Below, in pieces: positions 22,501-33,667 of a stretch of 64,000 nt of DNA; position 1 is the stretch's first letter; every line of letters starts with the position of its first letter. Source of the stretch: Amphiura filiformis. Lineage: Eukaryota > Echinodermata > Ophiuroidea > Amphilepidida > Amphiuridae. The position numbers and the translations under genes were made by a program. The stretch is from positions 45,450,928 through 45,514,927 of the forward strand of contig NC_092644.1 of NCBI RefSeq assembly GCF_039555335.1. Direction: 5' to 3'. The notes beneath the pieces were generated by a model. The model had not been told where the DNA came from, did not search any database, and saw only the letters and a program-made list of their open reading frames with translations.

Positions 22501-24215
22501 GCATATGCAACATTTCAAATCTCATCTTAAAACTCACCTGTTTAAGGCGTGGGGTATGGGCGAACTTGAAGTAAAGGTATCTTGAGAGGAGAAGCACCGA
22601 GTTACCCCAAATCTCAGCGGCAGGTAGTGACTGGGCCGCCGAGTGCGAATATGTATTTATTTTGATTTAAATTTTGGGACGTGTTTCCAAAATTTGATAT
22701 TTTTGGTGATATTTCCAAAAAGCGACATGCCAAAGACAACTCTTTGGGCACATAGTTTGTTATTATTATTGCAGTTCTTTTCCACATACCTACGTTACCA
22801 TTCGCTTTGGTGATTGACAAATATTATATATTTTATGGCTGCAATTTGGCGTTTTCAATGCGTTTTAAACTTATCATGAAATTAACGCAAATATCTAGTC
22901 ACGCTCCTTTTAGAATTTTTACCTGATCGTCGGCTTTTGCAGGCATCAGAATGCAGATTGGCTCACGATAGATGTCGTATTCCTTTATATGGGTCACTTG
23001 ATGATAAAATTACTTTGAATTCCTTGTAACAACATACAAATTGTCGTCTGGAAACAGGGTCTGAACTGATTTTGGAATTGCTTTAGACTTCAGCGCCGTA
23101 TCAAATCTAATAAAAACCGCACGACTGGCGAGTATGTTTTATGTTTCCCGCACGAAAGCTTGCGTCTACATCTATACTATACTTCTTTGGAAACGTTGAC
23201 CTTTGACCATTCTTTTGTATAATGCCCTGCTATGACCTTGATATGTTAGCTTGATTGGGTACGTTATAGCATCCATTTCATTGAGTTGTTTAGCACCTGG
23301 TCAGTAGATAATCCTACAGGGATACAGTAGTTTAACTATGGTGTGAGCATGGTGACCGGGGCGCGGATATTAAAAGGACAGGTCCTTTGCGTGTATGGCA
23401 GAAAATTATAATAGAATGTTTGGAATTTTGTAATTAAAATACTAACTGCATTCTGCATTATGTATTTATCTATTTATTTATTTATTTAGGCCTATGCCTA
23501 TTTATTTATTTATTTACTGACTTATTTATTTATTTGGTATATTAGTTAATAATTAGTAATATTCAATGATTCATCGGTTTATTATTGATTGATTGATTGT
23601 TGATAACTTAAAAAACTTGATTGATTGATCGATTGATAGTTATTTCACATTATATTCCTAGTTTATAGGCCCCTATGGAACGTCTGTTAATTTTGAATAG
23701 CATCGTACATTAGATAAATAGGCCTATCAGTATTGATTTATTCTATTCAGCAATATCAAGGATTACTATCAAACTTCTCACAGCTAATTGTGGTAACGCA
23801 CTGAGTTTTACAACACCGAGGTCCCGGGTTCGATTCCCAGCTCTGCCTATTTTTTGAAAAAAAAAATGAAATTGTTGAACTGCAAACTTATTTGGCGCGC
23901 GATATGAGCCGGTCCTTTTCTGGTGGCTGTGTCTGTTACAGGCACACTCCCTCTGGAATCCAAACCAGGTTACCGCCCATTACACATCCCTTAATCGACT
24001 GAATTGTGTATTAGCCCTTGTATTATGCATTGTGTTTTTGTATTTTACCCATTTAGTTATGTATTATTATTGTTATTAAAATGGCACGTTTATAATGTTA
24101 CCATGGATATTAGACCAACATTATTCAATACTCACCTATTGTAGTTAACTTCATACGCCGAAGATATTGCGATTGACCCAACAATGATAGCAATGACTTG
24201 ACAAAGTCCGGCCAT
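10553..24215 (-). CDS. Metallocarboxypeptidase A-like zymogen (M14A), 10 exons
   Basis: This is a secreted zinc exopeptidase precursor that removes C-terminal residues, probably in digestion. Exons (minus strand, in order): 24136-24215, 17313-17394, 16560-16781, 15748-15849, 14935-15036, 14168-14278, 12315-12405, 11949-12151, 11470-11554, 10553-10743. All introns have GT/AG ends and the phases join into 422 codons plus stop, close to the family's usual length of about 420. Residues 1 to about 20 are a signal peptide and about 21-128 the activation propeptide. Zinc ligands are H180 and E183 in GGTHAREW and H308 in DFHSYSQ. Substrate residues are R238 (WRKTRS), N255/R256 (PNRNWD) and Y360, with catalytic E383 in [13 protein letters not shown]. 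The residue equivalent to bovine position 255 is Ala, which argues for A-like (apolar) rather than B-like (basic) specificity. It is head-to-head with a paralogue starting at 26049. Confidence 0.95.
10744..11469. repeat. CATG-rich repeat inside the last intron of the first carboxypeptidase
   Basis: From about 10878 to 11240 the intron is packed with CATGCC, CATGAA and CATGGG words. It includes a ~75-bp unit, 'catggtcaatgtcaa...tctctacttccatgccca', present twice in tandem (about 11090-11160 and 11165-11222). Both strands read as CATG-rich because the core is self-complementary. No coding sense was seen. Confidence 0.75.
12406..13330. repeat. Intron with (ATTCT)n microsatellites at both ends
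   Basis: ATTCT pentamer arrays lie at about 12438-12486 and 13302-13326, with AT-rich sequence between them. The stretch is part of the 1.76 kb intron between the exons ending 12405 and starting 14168. No other structure was recognised. Confidence 0.8.
13644..13675. repeat. Short perfect hairpin in intron
   Basis: ACCCGTGTGATAT and its reverse complement are separated by six bases, giving a perfect 13-bp stem. It sits 180 bp from a larger hairpin and may mark another decayed palindromic element. Confidence 0.7.
13856..13999. mobile_element. Hairpin MITE-like element, ~56-bp arms
   Basis: The arms begin GAGAATAAAGGTATTG and run about 56 bp with three mismatches around a ~30-bp loop. The near-perfect pairing and small size fit a foldback MITE. 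A transcript of this intron would form a long RNA hairpin. The open frame crossing it is a by-product of the palindrome. Confidence 0.75.
14279..15747. other. Two introns of the first carboxypeptidase, no element recognised
   Basis: Introns 14279-14934 and 15037-15747 flank the exon that carries the HARE zinc motif (14935-15036). They are AT-rich. I saw no repeats with terminal inverted repeats and no extra exon. Confidence 0.5.
16056..16136. repeat. ~80-bp hairpin in intron 3 of the first carboxypeptidase
   Basis: AAGTGATGAAAATCACTGTG followed by CAT, and the reverse complement of that stretch, flank a ~33-bp loop. The outer stem is itself partly palindromic (GTGATGAAAATCAC). It is a small foldback repeat or RNA hairpin. 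Confidence 0.7.
16782..17312. other. Intron 2 of the first carboxypeptidase, nothing recognised
   Basis: A 531-bp AT-rich intron between the propeptide exons. A 65-codon minus-strand open frame at 16869-17066 has no splice context or recognisable motif and is not called. Confidence 0.5.
17492..18086. mobile_element. TA-flanked TIR element (MITE), copy 1
   Basis: It starts TGTGACCGTACACCACGAAT and ends with the near reverse complement, with TA on both sides (17490-17491 and 18087-18088). It is 595 bp long and has no coding region. A second copy of the same family in the same orientation lies at 62706-63281. The TA target is typical of Tc1/mariner-like elements. It lies in intron 1 of the first carboxypeptidase. 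Confidence 0.85.
18320..18610. mobile_element. ~290-bp TIR element (MITE)
   Basis: The terminal repeats start TTCAGAGAAGATATCTTA and extend about 37 bp with a few mismatches. A second, inner inverted repeat (GACATGGGTCGATAG with CTATCGACCCATGTT) lies within. There is no coding region. Superfamily not determined. Confidence 0.75.
19625..20453. mobile_element. Palindromic element with ~200-bp arms
   Basis: The arms start TTACAGCCTGTC and share AAGCGCCCTCTTTGGCAA, the CATTCGAGAGCTAAGAC region and AAAGGGTAAAATTACAATTG. The left arm has an extra ~40-50 bp. A central small hairpin, GCTGATGTTGATGC with its complement, lies at about 20186-20250. A non-autonomous foldback or TIR element in intron 1 of the first carboxypeptidase. 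Confidence 0.8.
20458..20950. repeat. Partial inverted repeat with AACGTTTT motifs
   Basis: TAGTCCATATTCCTTCCTCGAG (about 20620) recurs inverted near 20815-20835, and AAAACGTTT/TATAAC motifs recur on both sides. It is probably a decayed TIR element. The boundaries are uncertain. Confidence 0.45.
21502..22207. mobile_element. Mariner-like remnant with CAGGGTGAGTCAAA ends
   Basis: It starts TA-CAGGGTGAGTCAAA and ends TTTGACTCACCCT-A-TA, about 705 bp. The end sequence and TA target fit Tc1/mariner (IS630 group) elements. No transposase frame survives. Confidence 0.75.
23455..23640. repeat. TTTA and GATT microsatellites
   Basis: TTTA tetramers run from about 23460 to 23535 with a TAGGCCTA in the middle, followed by GATT repeats to about 23636. 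Confidence 0.85.
23780..23848 (+). repeat. tRNA-Val(TAC)-like SINE head or pseudo-tRNA
   Basis: An anticodon-loop-like TTTTACAAC and a strong B-box, GGTTCGATTCCC, are followed by an A-rich tail. The 5' acceptor half does not pair with the 3' end. It is most likely a tRNA-derived retroposon fragment in intron 1 of the first carboxypeptidase. Confidence 0.5.
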
Positions 24216-26048
24216 GATTGCAACTATATACCAATGGCACGAACTATGGTTAGCGTCAGGACAAAAACGAAACGGTTTTGTTAACTCGTGATTGACTTTA
24301 TTTACTGGTGGCGCATCACAGTTTTTACCAAAGTGCACAATTCAGTGATTAAAAAGGGTGATATTGCCAATACTTAATTTACCACGGTTATTAATCCCTA
24401 TTTAGTGCTACATTTGAATATATTGCACCGGCGATAGAAGGAATAAGATGTAAGTCGTAAATCTTTCGTAAACATTCCAACCAAAGACCCTTGCCAAAGA
24501 TGTTTTATCATTCATTATATTAATATAATTAGCCTTTTTGAAGTATGGCGGGCACAACAGGAGAGGGTGTACTGTGGTTTGGGTAATCTTTTGTACGCTT
24601 CTCAGCTGAAAAAAAATTACCCAAATCAAAGTACGCCCTCTCTTTTTGTGCCCGCCATATTTAAAAAGACTTATAGCTTACTACGCGTACTAGTATGATA
24701 GAATAGACATTGTACAAGCTGTATCAAAATGTTTGGTACCCATTAGTTTTCATTGATAATGGATGGGTCTGACACATCCAAATTCATCATAAAATCCAAT
24801 TCGTTTGTATAATTATATAACGTGTCATAAACTATACATTCTGGACATTTTAAGAGTATCTAATGTTGCATTGGGAAGAGGCAGGTTTTTAAATAAACAT
24901 GAAAATTGATGGGTACCAATAATTTTTGTTACAGTCTGTACCTTTGTCATGCTCATGACATTTGTGGCAAACTGAACTTTTGACAAAAAATAGACTCGAT
25001 CCTTCCAAAGGACACAGCTACTATATTGAACATTATGCCCAAGGAGCATAGATAGGAAGGAGAAGCAATAGATTACCGTACGTAACTCATTGTTGTTCCT
25101 TTGATGTCGATTTGATTTGCCGACAGGCTATTCATAACAGTAGTACCATTGTAGTACTAATTTGGGCGCAAGCACACAAACCAACCTTCAATAGGCGGTG
25201 CCCAAAGTGGTTTGGGCGGCTAATTTGAATACAATGAATGAAAACGCTTTGAATTGACGATTCGCTCACGGGTAGCTTAGCAGACATGGGGAAGGCATGC
25301 GTTTTGCGTGGTTATAACAGTGATATAGGTGAGTGTAATATTGCATGCACTCATGACGTCCGTATTACGTACCGCGTCTCATGGACTGGTTAGCACAACT
25401 TCTCACAATACTCAGAAACTGCGTTTATACAAAGTTCAAGTTTCAAGTTATGATAATAATTGGGTATAGAAATTAATTATCAATAAATAAAGAAATAAAT
25501 GGATACACAATAAAGAAATAAAATGCTAAATGAATACCTAAAGTGAATGGAACTAGTAGAATTAACGGTAAATATGCATCAATCTTAGAACGTGGTGTCA
25601 TTGTAAAGGAGAATAAAGTCCATTGATATGCAACACGATATGAACATGTCACAAATAATCTTAGATATAGATGCTTGAGAAAACTTTCCAAACTTTTTTG
25701 ATGAGTTTATTCATTTTGATTTATTTTAAGATATCTAAGCACAGTGCACCATTTTCTTATAAAAAATACTATCGTACCACTCTGTGCTTGTGTTAAAAAA
25801 GCTAGCAAGGATAAACAAAGGAAAGAAAGAGAAGAAGATATATTTCAGGCAAAAAAAGAGCAATTAATTTCTTTTCTTTTTATTTGACAAATAAAAAGAT
25901 CAAGGTTATACGTATCATATGAATAAATGTACACCAAATAGATATGATAATCAAACAACGAGTGTCTGAACTTTGGCCTGTAGTATCCTTGACAGTGACT
26001 TTAACAGTGTTTATGCTGATATACATGATGTACATTACATATTTGAAA
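24216..26048. promoter_or_regulatory. Shared divergent spacer between the two carboxypeptidase genes
   Basis: This 1.83 kb lies between the two start codons, which face away from each other, so it must hold both promoters unless untranslated upstream exons exist elsewhere. I cannot place a convincing TATA box or start site. Immediately upstream of the first gene's ATG on the minus strand is CCATTGGTATATAG, which combines a CCAAT-type and a TATA-like word but is very close to the ATG. A hairpin element occupies 24527-24673. Confidence 0.5.
24527..24673. mobile_element. Hairpin MITE in the divergent spacer
   Basis: Arms of about 65 bp share TATGGCGGGCACAA and TTTGGGTAAT and surround a short loop. 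It is a small palindromic element lying between the two carboxypeptidase start codons. Confidence 0.75.
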
Positions 26049-29000
26049 ATGGCAAAACGTGTAATATGTATGGTGCTCATGGCTACTACGGGTGTATTTC
26101 TTGCACAAGGTTCACCGGCAACATATAATGGGTAAGTGAATGATTAAGACTCAAGTATGACAACTTTTATTGAAAATATGAGTCCGTCATTATGCTCAAT
26201 ATGATTAAAAGCCCATAGATAAATAAGCACTATAAGCGTACCTAATCATGCTAATGTATCAAAAGAAAAAAAACAACAGACCAATCATATATACGTATTA
26301 CCAAATCGTCTTACGCTCTGTCAGAGTGAAGCATATAATTATTATATTATCGTCAATTCAAATAATATTTAAAATACATTAAAAGACATTGTGTAACCAG
26401 ATAAATCGGTCATGCGCATACTAGACTTCTCCGTAGTCCACTTGCCAATTTGTGCATAGGCCTACTCTGGCTATTAAAAACTTCAGTCGAAGTTTTGCCA
26501 CAAGTTAAAAAAATAACGGTTAGTTCATGAAAAAGAAGAAGTGAAATTTAGCAAAACGCGACGAGGTTTATTTGCCCGTAAGAGAGCTCTATTGTTCCGC
26601 TATTGTATCCGCTATTGTATCCACTATTAGTCCTGGCCCTGTCCTACAGACCCGTATACATTGTTCAAAGAGGAAAGTTTGAAAGTTGATTCGAGTAGGG
26701 TATGCATAGGTCTTCCAAATTCTACTAGGTGTAAAATTCCAAACCCGGGCAAACTCTGTATATGGCCATTTTTCAAAATGGCCGCCAAAATGTACTTATG
26801 AACCAGATAAAATGACAGTAACTCTGAAACTACTTGACCTAGAGGGGCGATTGAGGTGTCTATCCCCACTAAATCAAGGCTGTCTGATTGAATTAAGGGT
26901 GTTTCATGGATGTCTGAGGTCCAGGACACCTGAAATCCAAGATGGCCGCCCGTAGCAACCATAATAATCATATTAGCCAGATAATATGACAATAATTCGG
27001 AATCTACCTGACCTACCAGGGTCATTGAGGTGTCTATTCCCACTAAATCAAGGCTGGCTGAGTGAATGAAGGGGGTTTCATGGATGTCTGAGGTCTGGGA
27101 CACCTGAAATCCAAGATGGCCGCCCATAGCAACCATAAATCATCATATTAGCCAGGTGAAATGACAATAATTCGAATCTGCCTGACCTACAAGGGTCATT
27201 AAGGTATCAATCCCCACTAAATCAAGGCTGGCTGAGTGAATGAAGGGGGTTTCATGGATGTCTGAGGTCTGGGACACCTGAAATCCAAGATGGCCGCCCG
27301 TAGCAACCACAACCATAATCATCATATTAGCCAGATGAAATGACAATAATTCGGAATCTGCTTGACCTACAAGGGTCATTGAGGTCTCTAACCCTACTAA
27401 ATCAAGACTGTCTAATTGAATGAAGAGGGTGTCGTTGTTGTCTGATGTCTAGGACACCCACAATCTAAGATGGCCGCCCACAGTAACCATATAATATTCA
27501 CATTAACCAGGTGAAATGACAATATCTCGGTAACTATTTAATCTAGAAGAGCAATGAAGGTGTATAACTTCGCTAAACCAAGGCTGTTTGATTAAATGAA
27601 TGTGATAGCATGGTTTTCTGAAGTCGAAGTCACGCCAAATCCAGATAGCAGTTATAGCAACCACTATAAACCAAATGAAATGTCATCAATTAGAACCTAT
27701 GTACCTTTGAAAATCAAGGCTAGTTTCTATGGTTATCTGAGGTCTTGGACACCTAAAATACAAGATGGCTACCCATAGCAACCACATGCATATTTCCACA
27801 GTTATAACTCTTACAAATGATTTGACTTGGGGTAGGTACATGAAATGTTGCCCACTTAACCAATGTTAAGATATTGATTGTTAATTTTGTTTGATAATGT
27901 TACAGGTGAGTAGAGATTGACAGACTTGACAGAGGAAAAGGAAAGTACATCTCAGATCGATGGACTGCTCATGCTCCTGCAGACCTTGAAAAATGTATCA
28001 TTTGTCAAAAGAAGAGCAAGAAATCACAGTCACTTCAGAGTGGTGAAACTGGTAGGACACGTGTACGAGAGGTAGCTGAACTCACAGATAACGATGTTAA
28101 CAAAAAGCTAAAGGTTCTTGGACCCGATCATACATTCATGTATCATAATATGATTGCATGTTATGAAAGGTATATACAAATACACGAAACGTCCACATAC
28201 CACCAGAGGAACCTCAGGTAGATGAGGGTCCTTAAGCTCACCTCATGCCAGCCACGAGCAGCACCGTCGTTCCCCGTCCAGGGCCTAGTAGCCAAACCAA
28301 ACCTATTTATATTAACTGTGCGATATGTTGCTTTGATAGGGTACGAGTAAAAGAAACAAGGGTGCGTGAAAAATTTCGAATTTGTAATAGAAAAATTGCA
28401 TTGAGGTTTTTAGAAGCAATGAAATCTAGGATGATGTCTTTGTCAGATGCGCAGACTTGGCTACTCCTGAAGATGTATAATGCTGCTGACATTTATTGTC
28501 ATAATTAATGTTTTAAACAATATGTTACTTTATCAAATCAGGAAGAAAATGATACAAGTCAAAATTCCCAACCTAACTCGAAACGTAATTCGTTCATGGA
28601 AGCTTTGTCTTTGCCAAAATGAGAGACATGAATGTTGTTAAGTCGTGTGGAGACGAATTTAAGCAAGTTGACCACACAAATGCCAGATCAGTTGCTTACT
28701 TTCTTTGCATCATTCTTCGGGAAATATGCTTGGTTTGGCTGCTAGGCCCTGGACGGAGAACGACAGTGCTGCGCGTGGCTGGGCTTCAGGACCCTCATCT
28801 ACCTGAGGTTCCTCTGGTGGTATGGGGACTTTCGTGTATCTGTGTACCCGTTATAACATGCATTAGTGTTATGGTACTTGAATGTACAGTCAGGTCCAAG
28901 AACCTTTTGTAAACATCATCATCTTTGAGTTCAGCTACCCCTTGTACACGTTTCCTACCAGTTTCACCACTCTGAAGTGATCCTCGACTGGAGGAGCAGG

Positions 29001-32000
29001 GGCAGGCTTGGAAATAAGGAGATTAAATCCCTTTATCTGAGGTGTACTTTCTTCCTTTTCCTCTCCCGGGTCAATCTCTACTCACCTGTAACATTAACAA
29101 ACAAAAGTTAACAATCAATAACGTAACATTGGTTAAGTGGGTGAACATTTCATGTACCCTCCAGTCAAATCATTTGCAAGAGTTATAGCTGTGGAAATAT
29201 GCATGTGGTTGTTAGGGTAGCCATATTATATTTTAGATGTCCAAGACCTCAGATAACCATGGAGACATTTTTACTCAAACTAGCCTTGATTTTCTGAGGA
29301 TAAGCACATAAATCCAGCCTCTAGGTCACGTAGGTTGTAATTGATGACATTTAACTTGGTTAATAGTGGTTGCTATGGCTGCTATCTGGATTTGGTGTGA
29401 CTTCGACTTCAGAAAACCACCTGAATATTATATGGTTGTTATAGACGGCTATCTTATATTTGTGGATGTACGCTAGACATCAGACAACCATGACACCCTC
29501 TTCATTCAATTAGACAGTCTTGATTTAGTAGGGATAGAGACCTAAATGACCCTTGTAGGTCAAGCAGATTCCGAATTATTGTCATTTCATCTGGCTAATA
29601 TGATGATTATGGCTGCTACGGGCGGCCATCTTGTATTTCAGGTATCCTAGACCTCAGACACCCATGAACCCCCTTTGTTCAATCAGACAGCCTTGATTTA
29701 GTGGGGATAGACACCTCAATGACCCTTGTAGGTCAAGCAGATTCCGAATTATTGTCATTTCACCTTGCTAATATGATGAATATGGTTGCTACGGGCGGCC
29801 ATCTTGGATTTCAGGTGTCCTAGACCTCAGACATCCATGAAACCCCCTTCATTCACTCAGCCAGCCTTGATTTAGTGGAGATAGACACCTCAATCACCCT
29901 TGTAGGTCAGGTAGATTCCGAATTATTGTCATTTCACCTTGCTAATATGATGATTTATGGTTGCTATGGGCGGCCATCTTGGATTTCAGGTGTCCCAGAC
30001 CTCAGACATCCATGAAACCCCCTTCATTCACTCAGCCAGCCTTGATTTAGTGGGGATATACACCTCAATGACCCTTGTAGGTCAGGTAGATTCCGAATTA
30101 TTGTCATTTCATCTGGCTAATATGATTATTATGGTTGCTACGGGCGGCCATCTTGGATTTCAGGTGTCCTGTACCTCAGACATCCATAAAAACCCATTCA
30201 TTCAATTAGACAGCCTTGATTTAGTGGGGATAGACACCTCAATCACCCCTCTAGGTCAAGTAGTTTCAGAGTTATTGTCATTTTACCTGGTTCATAAGTA
30301 CATTTTGGCGGCCATTTTGAAAAATGGCCATATACAGAGTTTGCCCGGGTTTGGAATTTTCCACCTAGTAGAATTTGAAAGACCTATGCATACCCTACTC
30401 GAATCAACTTTCAAACTTTCCTCTTTGAAAAATGTATACGGGTCTATAGGACAGGGCCTGGACTATATTGTATTCTATTCATAAAAGCTACTGCAAGAAT
30501 CGCGGCAATCCCTGATATTGCAGGTGTCTACCGCCGGCGTTTCGCATTTATTAACATTCAAAATGATCCCATACTCTTACATTTATAGTCTTATTAGTGC
30601 TTTTCATATAATATTCAGAAATTGCAATTCTGAAAACTACTAACTTTTCAAGTGAAAATATATATTCCATCGAAAATATATCATACTTAAATTCTATTAC
30701 CCAACCCAGAAGTGCCCATTTATTTTCTAAATTGTTGAGTGAACACGATAATGCGATTGATCTTCTTACACGTAAAAATACGGCCAATTCAGAGAGAAAA
30801 TCTTGTTTCTCGTATAGGGCCTACTATAGACAATTACTTTTTGTTGGCTGGCCGCTGAGCTACATCTTTTAACTAATTATAGATACGTCAAAACGTGTTC
30901 CCATGTTGAAAGTGTACAAGCTATTTCTACTTGCTTTATATAGAGAGCACAATTGAATGAAGACGATTTATTTGTGCCAGGATTTCATTTAATATAACTA
31001 TTTTTTTATTTTAATAATACCCCATACCTAACAAGAACATAAGGAAATATTGTAAAGGCCATAAATATACGCACTCATGCATAGGGAGACAAACATGATA
31101 AAGTTAATCTGTTCTTTTCATTCTCGTTCATTAACCTTTGGAACATTTCACATGCATGGTGTTTGCATCAATGCCTTCTCGGCAATCTAGGGCCATAGGT
31201 CTATAGCAGAGAAGATGTAGTAAGAAAGAAAGAAAGAAATGAGGAAAGAAAGAAAGGAAGGAAAAAGAAATGAGAAGAAAGAAACAAAGAAAGGAAAAAG
31301 AAAAGGAAAGGAAAGAATGACAGTAGGCCTATGAAAGAAACAAAAAATAAGAAAGAAAGAAAGAAAAAAAGAAAGAAAGAAAGAAAGAAAGAGAAAGAAA
31401 GAAAGAAAGAAAGAAAGAAAAGAAGGAGAGAAATAAAGGAAGAAAGAATGAAAGAAAGGAAAAAAGAAAGGAAGGAAAAGAGAAGAAAGAAATAAAGAAA
31501 AGAAAAAGAACTAAAAAGGAAAGGAATAATGAAAGTAGGCCTATGAAAGAAAAACGAAAGAAAGGAGGAAAGAAAGAGAGAAAGAAAGAAAGAAAGAGAG
31601 AAAGAAAGAAAGAAGGAAAAAAGAAAATTAGAAAACACAGGAAATTAATACAAAAAACTGCTATAATGGAGAGAATGAAGATCTACCAAATGGGCAGGGC
31701 GTGACCAAAAGGAAATTAAAGTTTGAATGCAGAAAATTGGACATTAAGTCCGATGCTATCAGGGCCAGCAAGGGTGCCGCAATGGTATATAGTATGTTGT
31801 TCCTTCAACCAACGCTAGTGATCTGAACCTGAGGTTTGGAGAAGGCCATGCGCCAGTGACTCTAAGATCAGACGGAATATGGGGAATATCGTTGTAGTGG
31901 CGCGTGATGGGACTGTCATGGTTGTTTTTGCTCACTTTGATAAAGTATTTTTGTACGAAACGTCAGTGTATAATTTTATATTAAAACATCGTTGAACAAC

Positions 32001-33636
32001 ACCATTTTGTTCAATTACTTTTCACTTTATACCTTTTCTGCACCAAATAACGAGATTTATATATTTTCTAAGTTTAATAATTTATTTAATTTAAAAAGAA
32101 AAACGTCAAGTGTTCAAACTTTAAAGCTCTTTTTCTCGAAACAGCGATTTTGATTTCAAGTTAGATCATTTTACCAAATCAGGACCGAATTAGGCTGTTT
32201 AGCTTAATCATGTGAAGTGACCTCTTAGCTCTTGAAATGGTATCACACTGATCAGACTGATCTTTATGTTATTACAGTGAGGCCCACATACAATGTTCAA
32301 CACAAAGTGAACGATGTTATAACTTGGAGGGCTAACAAACCAACACCGCCAAATTCGACTGACGTGTGTACAACGTGGGAAACTATGAGGAAATTGAACA
32401 CTCGTTGTCTGATCATGCATGTGTTTATGGTTCGGATAGCGGTTACTTTCCAGATCTCGTTCCGCTTGGGTTTATTGAATACACTCTATATATAGTCATC
32501 AATACGTCGTTTCCAGTCCCTGTCTGAACTATTGGGTTCAGCTATTAATTTTTGTAATAATTCTTTTACCCCATGCAGCTGATTGGGGTGGTTACGGGTC
32601 GTTAAAACAACTAACCGCGAAATGAGGATATCGAACTAGTTTGCCCCGCAGGGCTTAAAAGAACCACAAACCGCAAAATATGGATATCCAACGAGTTTGC
32701 CCCTCGAAGCTTAAAAAAATCACTCATCGCGAAATAGTTTGCCCGCAGGGCTACAAAGAACCATTAACCGCGAAATATGGATATCCAACTAGTTCGCCTC
32801 GCATGGCTACAAAGAACCACTTACTGCGCAATATTTTTTTACCGCAAAAAAAAGAATTAATATCTACCAAAAAACGTTTCAAAACGTAAAAAGGGGCCAC
32901 AGTTTAAAAAATCTTTCCTGTGTAGCTTTTCACCTTTTTTTAAACTTGGTCCCATTCAGTAGAGTAGTAATAACATGAAGAACGAGTCCTAATTTCTACA
33001 TGCAACAATTAGGTTTAAGACTGTTCGAAAGCGGTACAACATGACGAAGGCTATGTATTATCAAAAACATTTGAAGGTTTATATTTTATTATCTTGCGTG
33101 TTCATAAAGAGTAGCAGAGTATTATATATACTTAGCAAATTGACTGTCTGTCAACCTGCTATATACATGTATAGGCCCTACATCTGTACATAGGCGCAGA
33201 ATCGCACAAGGCGATGAAGAATTTAACAAAGTGAGTATTTGCTACTTTTGCTTAAATCAAAATACATCATAACGTCTTTACGGACGAACATTAATTCATT
33301 TACTCTACAAAATGAACACTGACAACTAAGAAAAGAAACAAGTAGCCTAAAGATGACTTCGTATGGGTCTTTAGAAACTTTCATAAAAGGGACCAAGTTT
33401 AAATAAAATTCCCTTTAAAAGGGAAAGCCAGCCTCAATGTGGAAAAGAGGTCTTGTAATTAGTTTTGGTCAATGTGAAAGGCATTTTTAGGATCACGCTT
33501 ACATCAATATGACAGTCCACCAAACCATCAACGATGAGAACATGCACACTGAAACAGCAGAAAACATTAATTCCTAATCTCATGTCAACTCTTTTAATTC
33601 ATTACATGTACTCCAAATTGTTCTGGTCTGTTTGTT

Positions 33637-33667
<31 letters not shown>

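Noticed and set aside
26627..27379. Protein-coding genes of 78-175 aa on both arms (also 29957-30484)
   Set aside because: The frames repeat with the ~165-bp tandem units and mirror each other across the palindrome.
32595..32855. CRISPR-like array
   Set aside because: The repeats are contiguous and diverged without unique spacers, and the DNA is eukaryotic.
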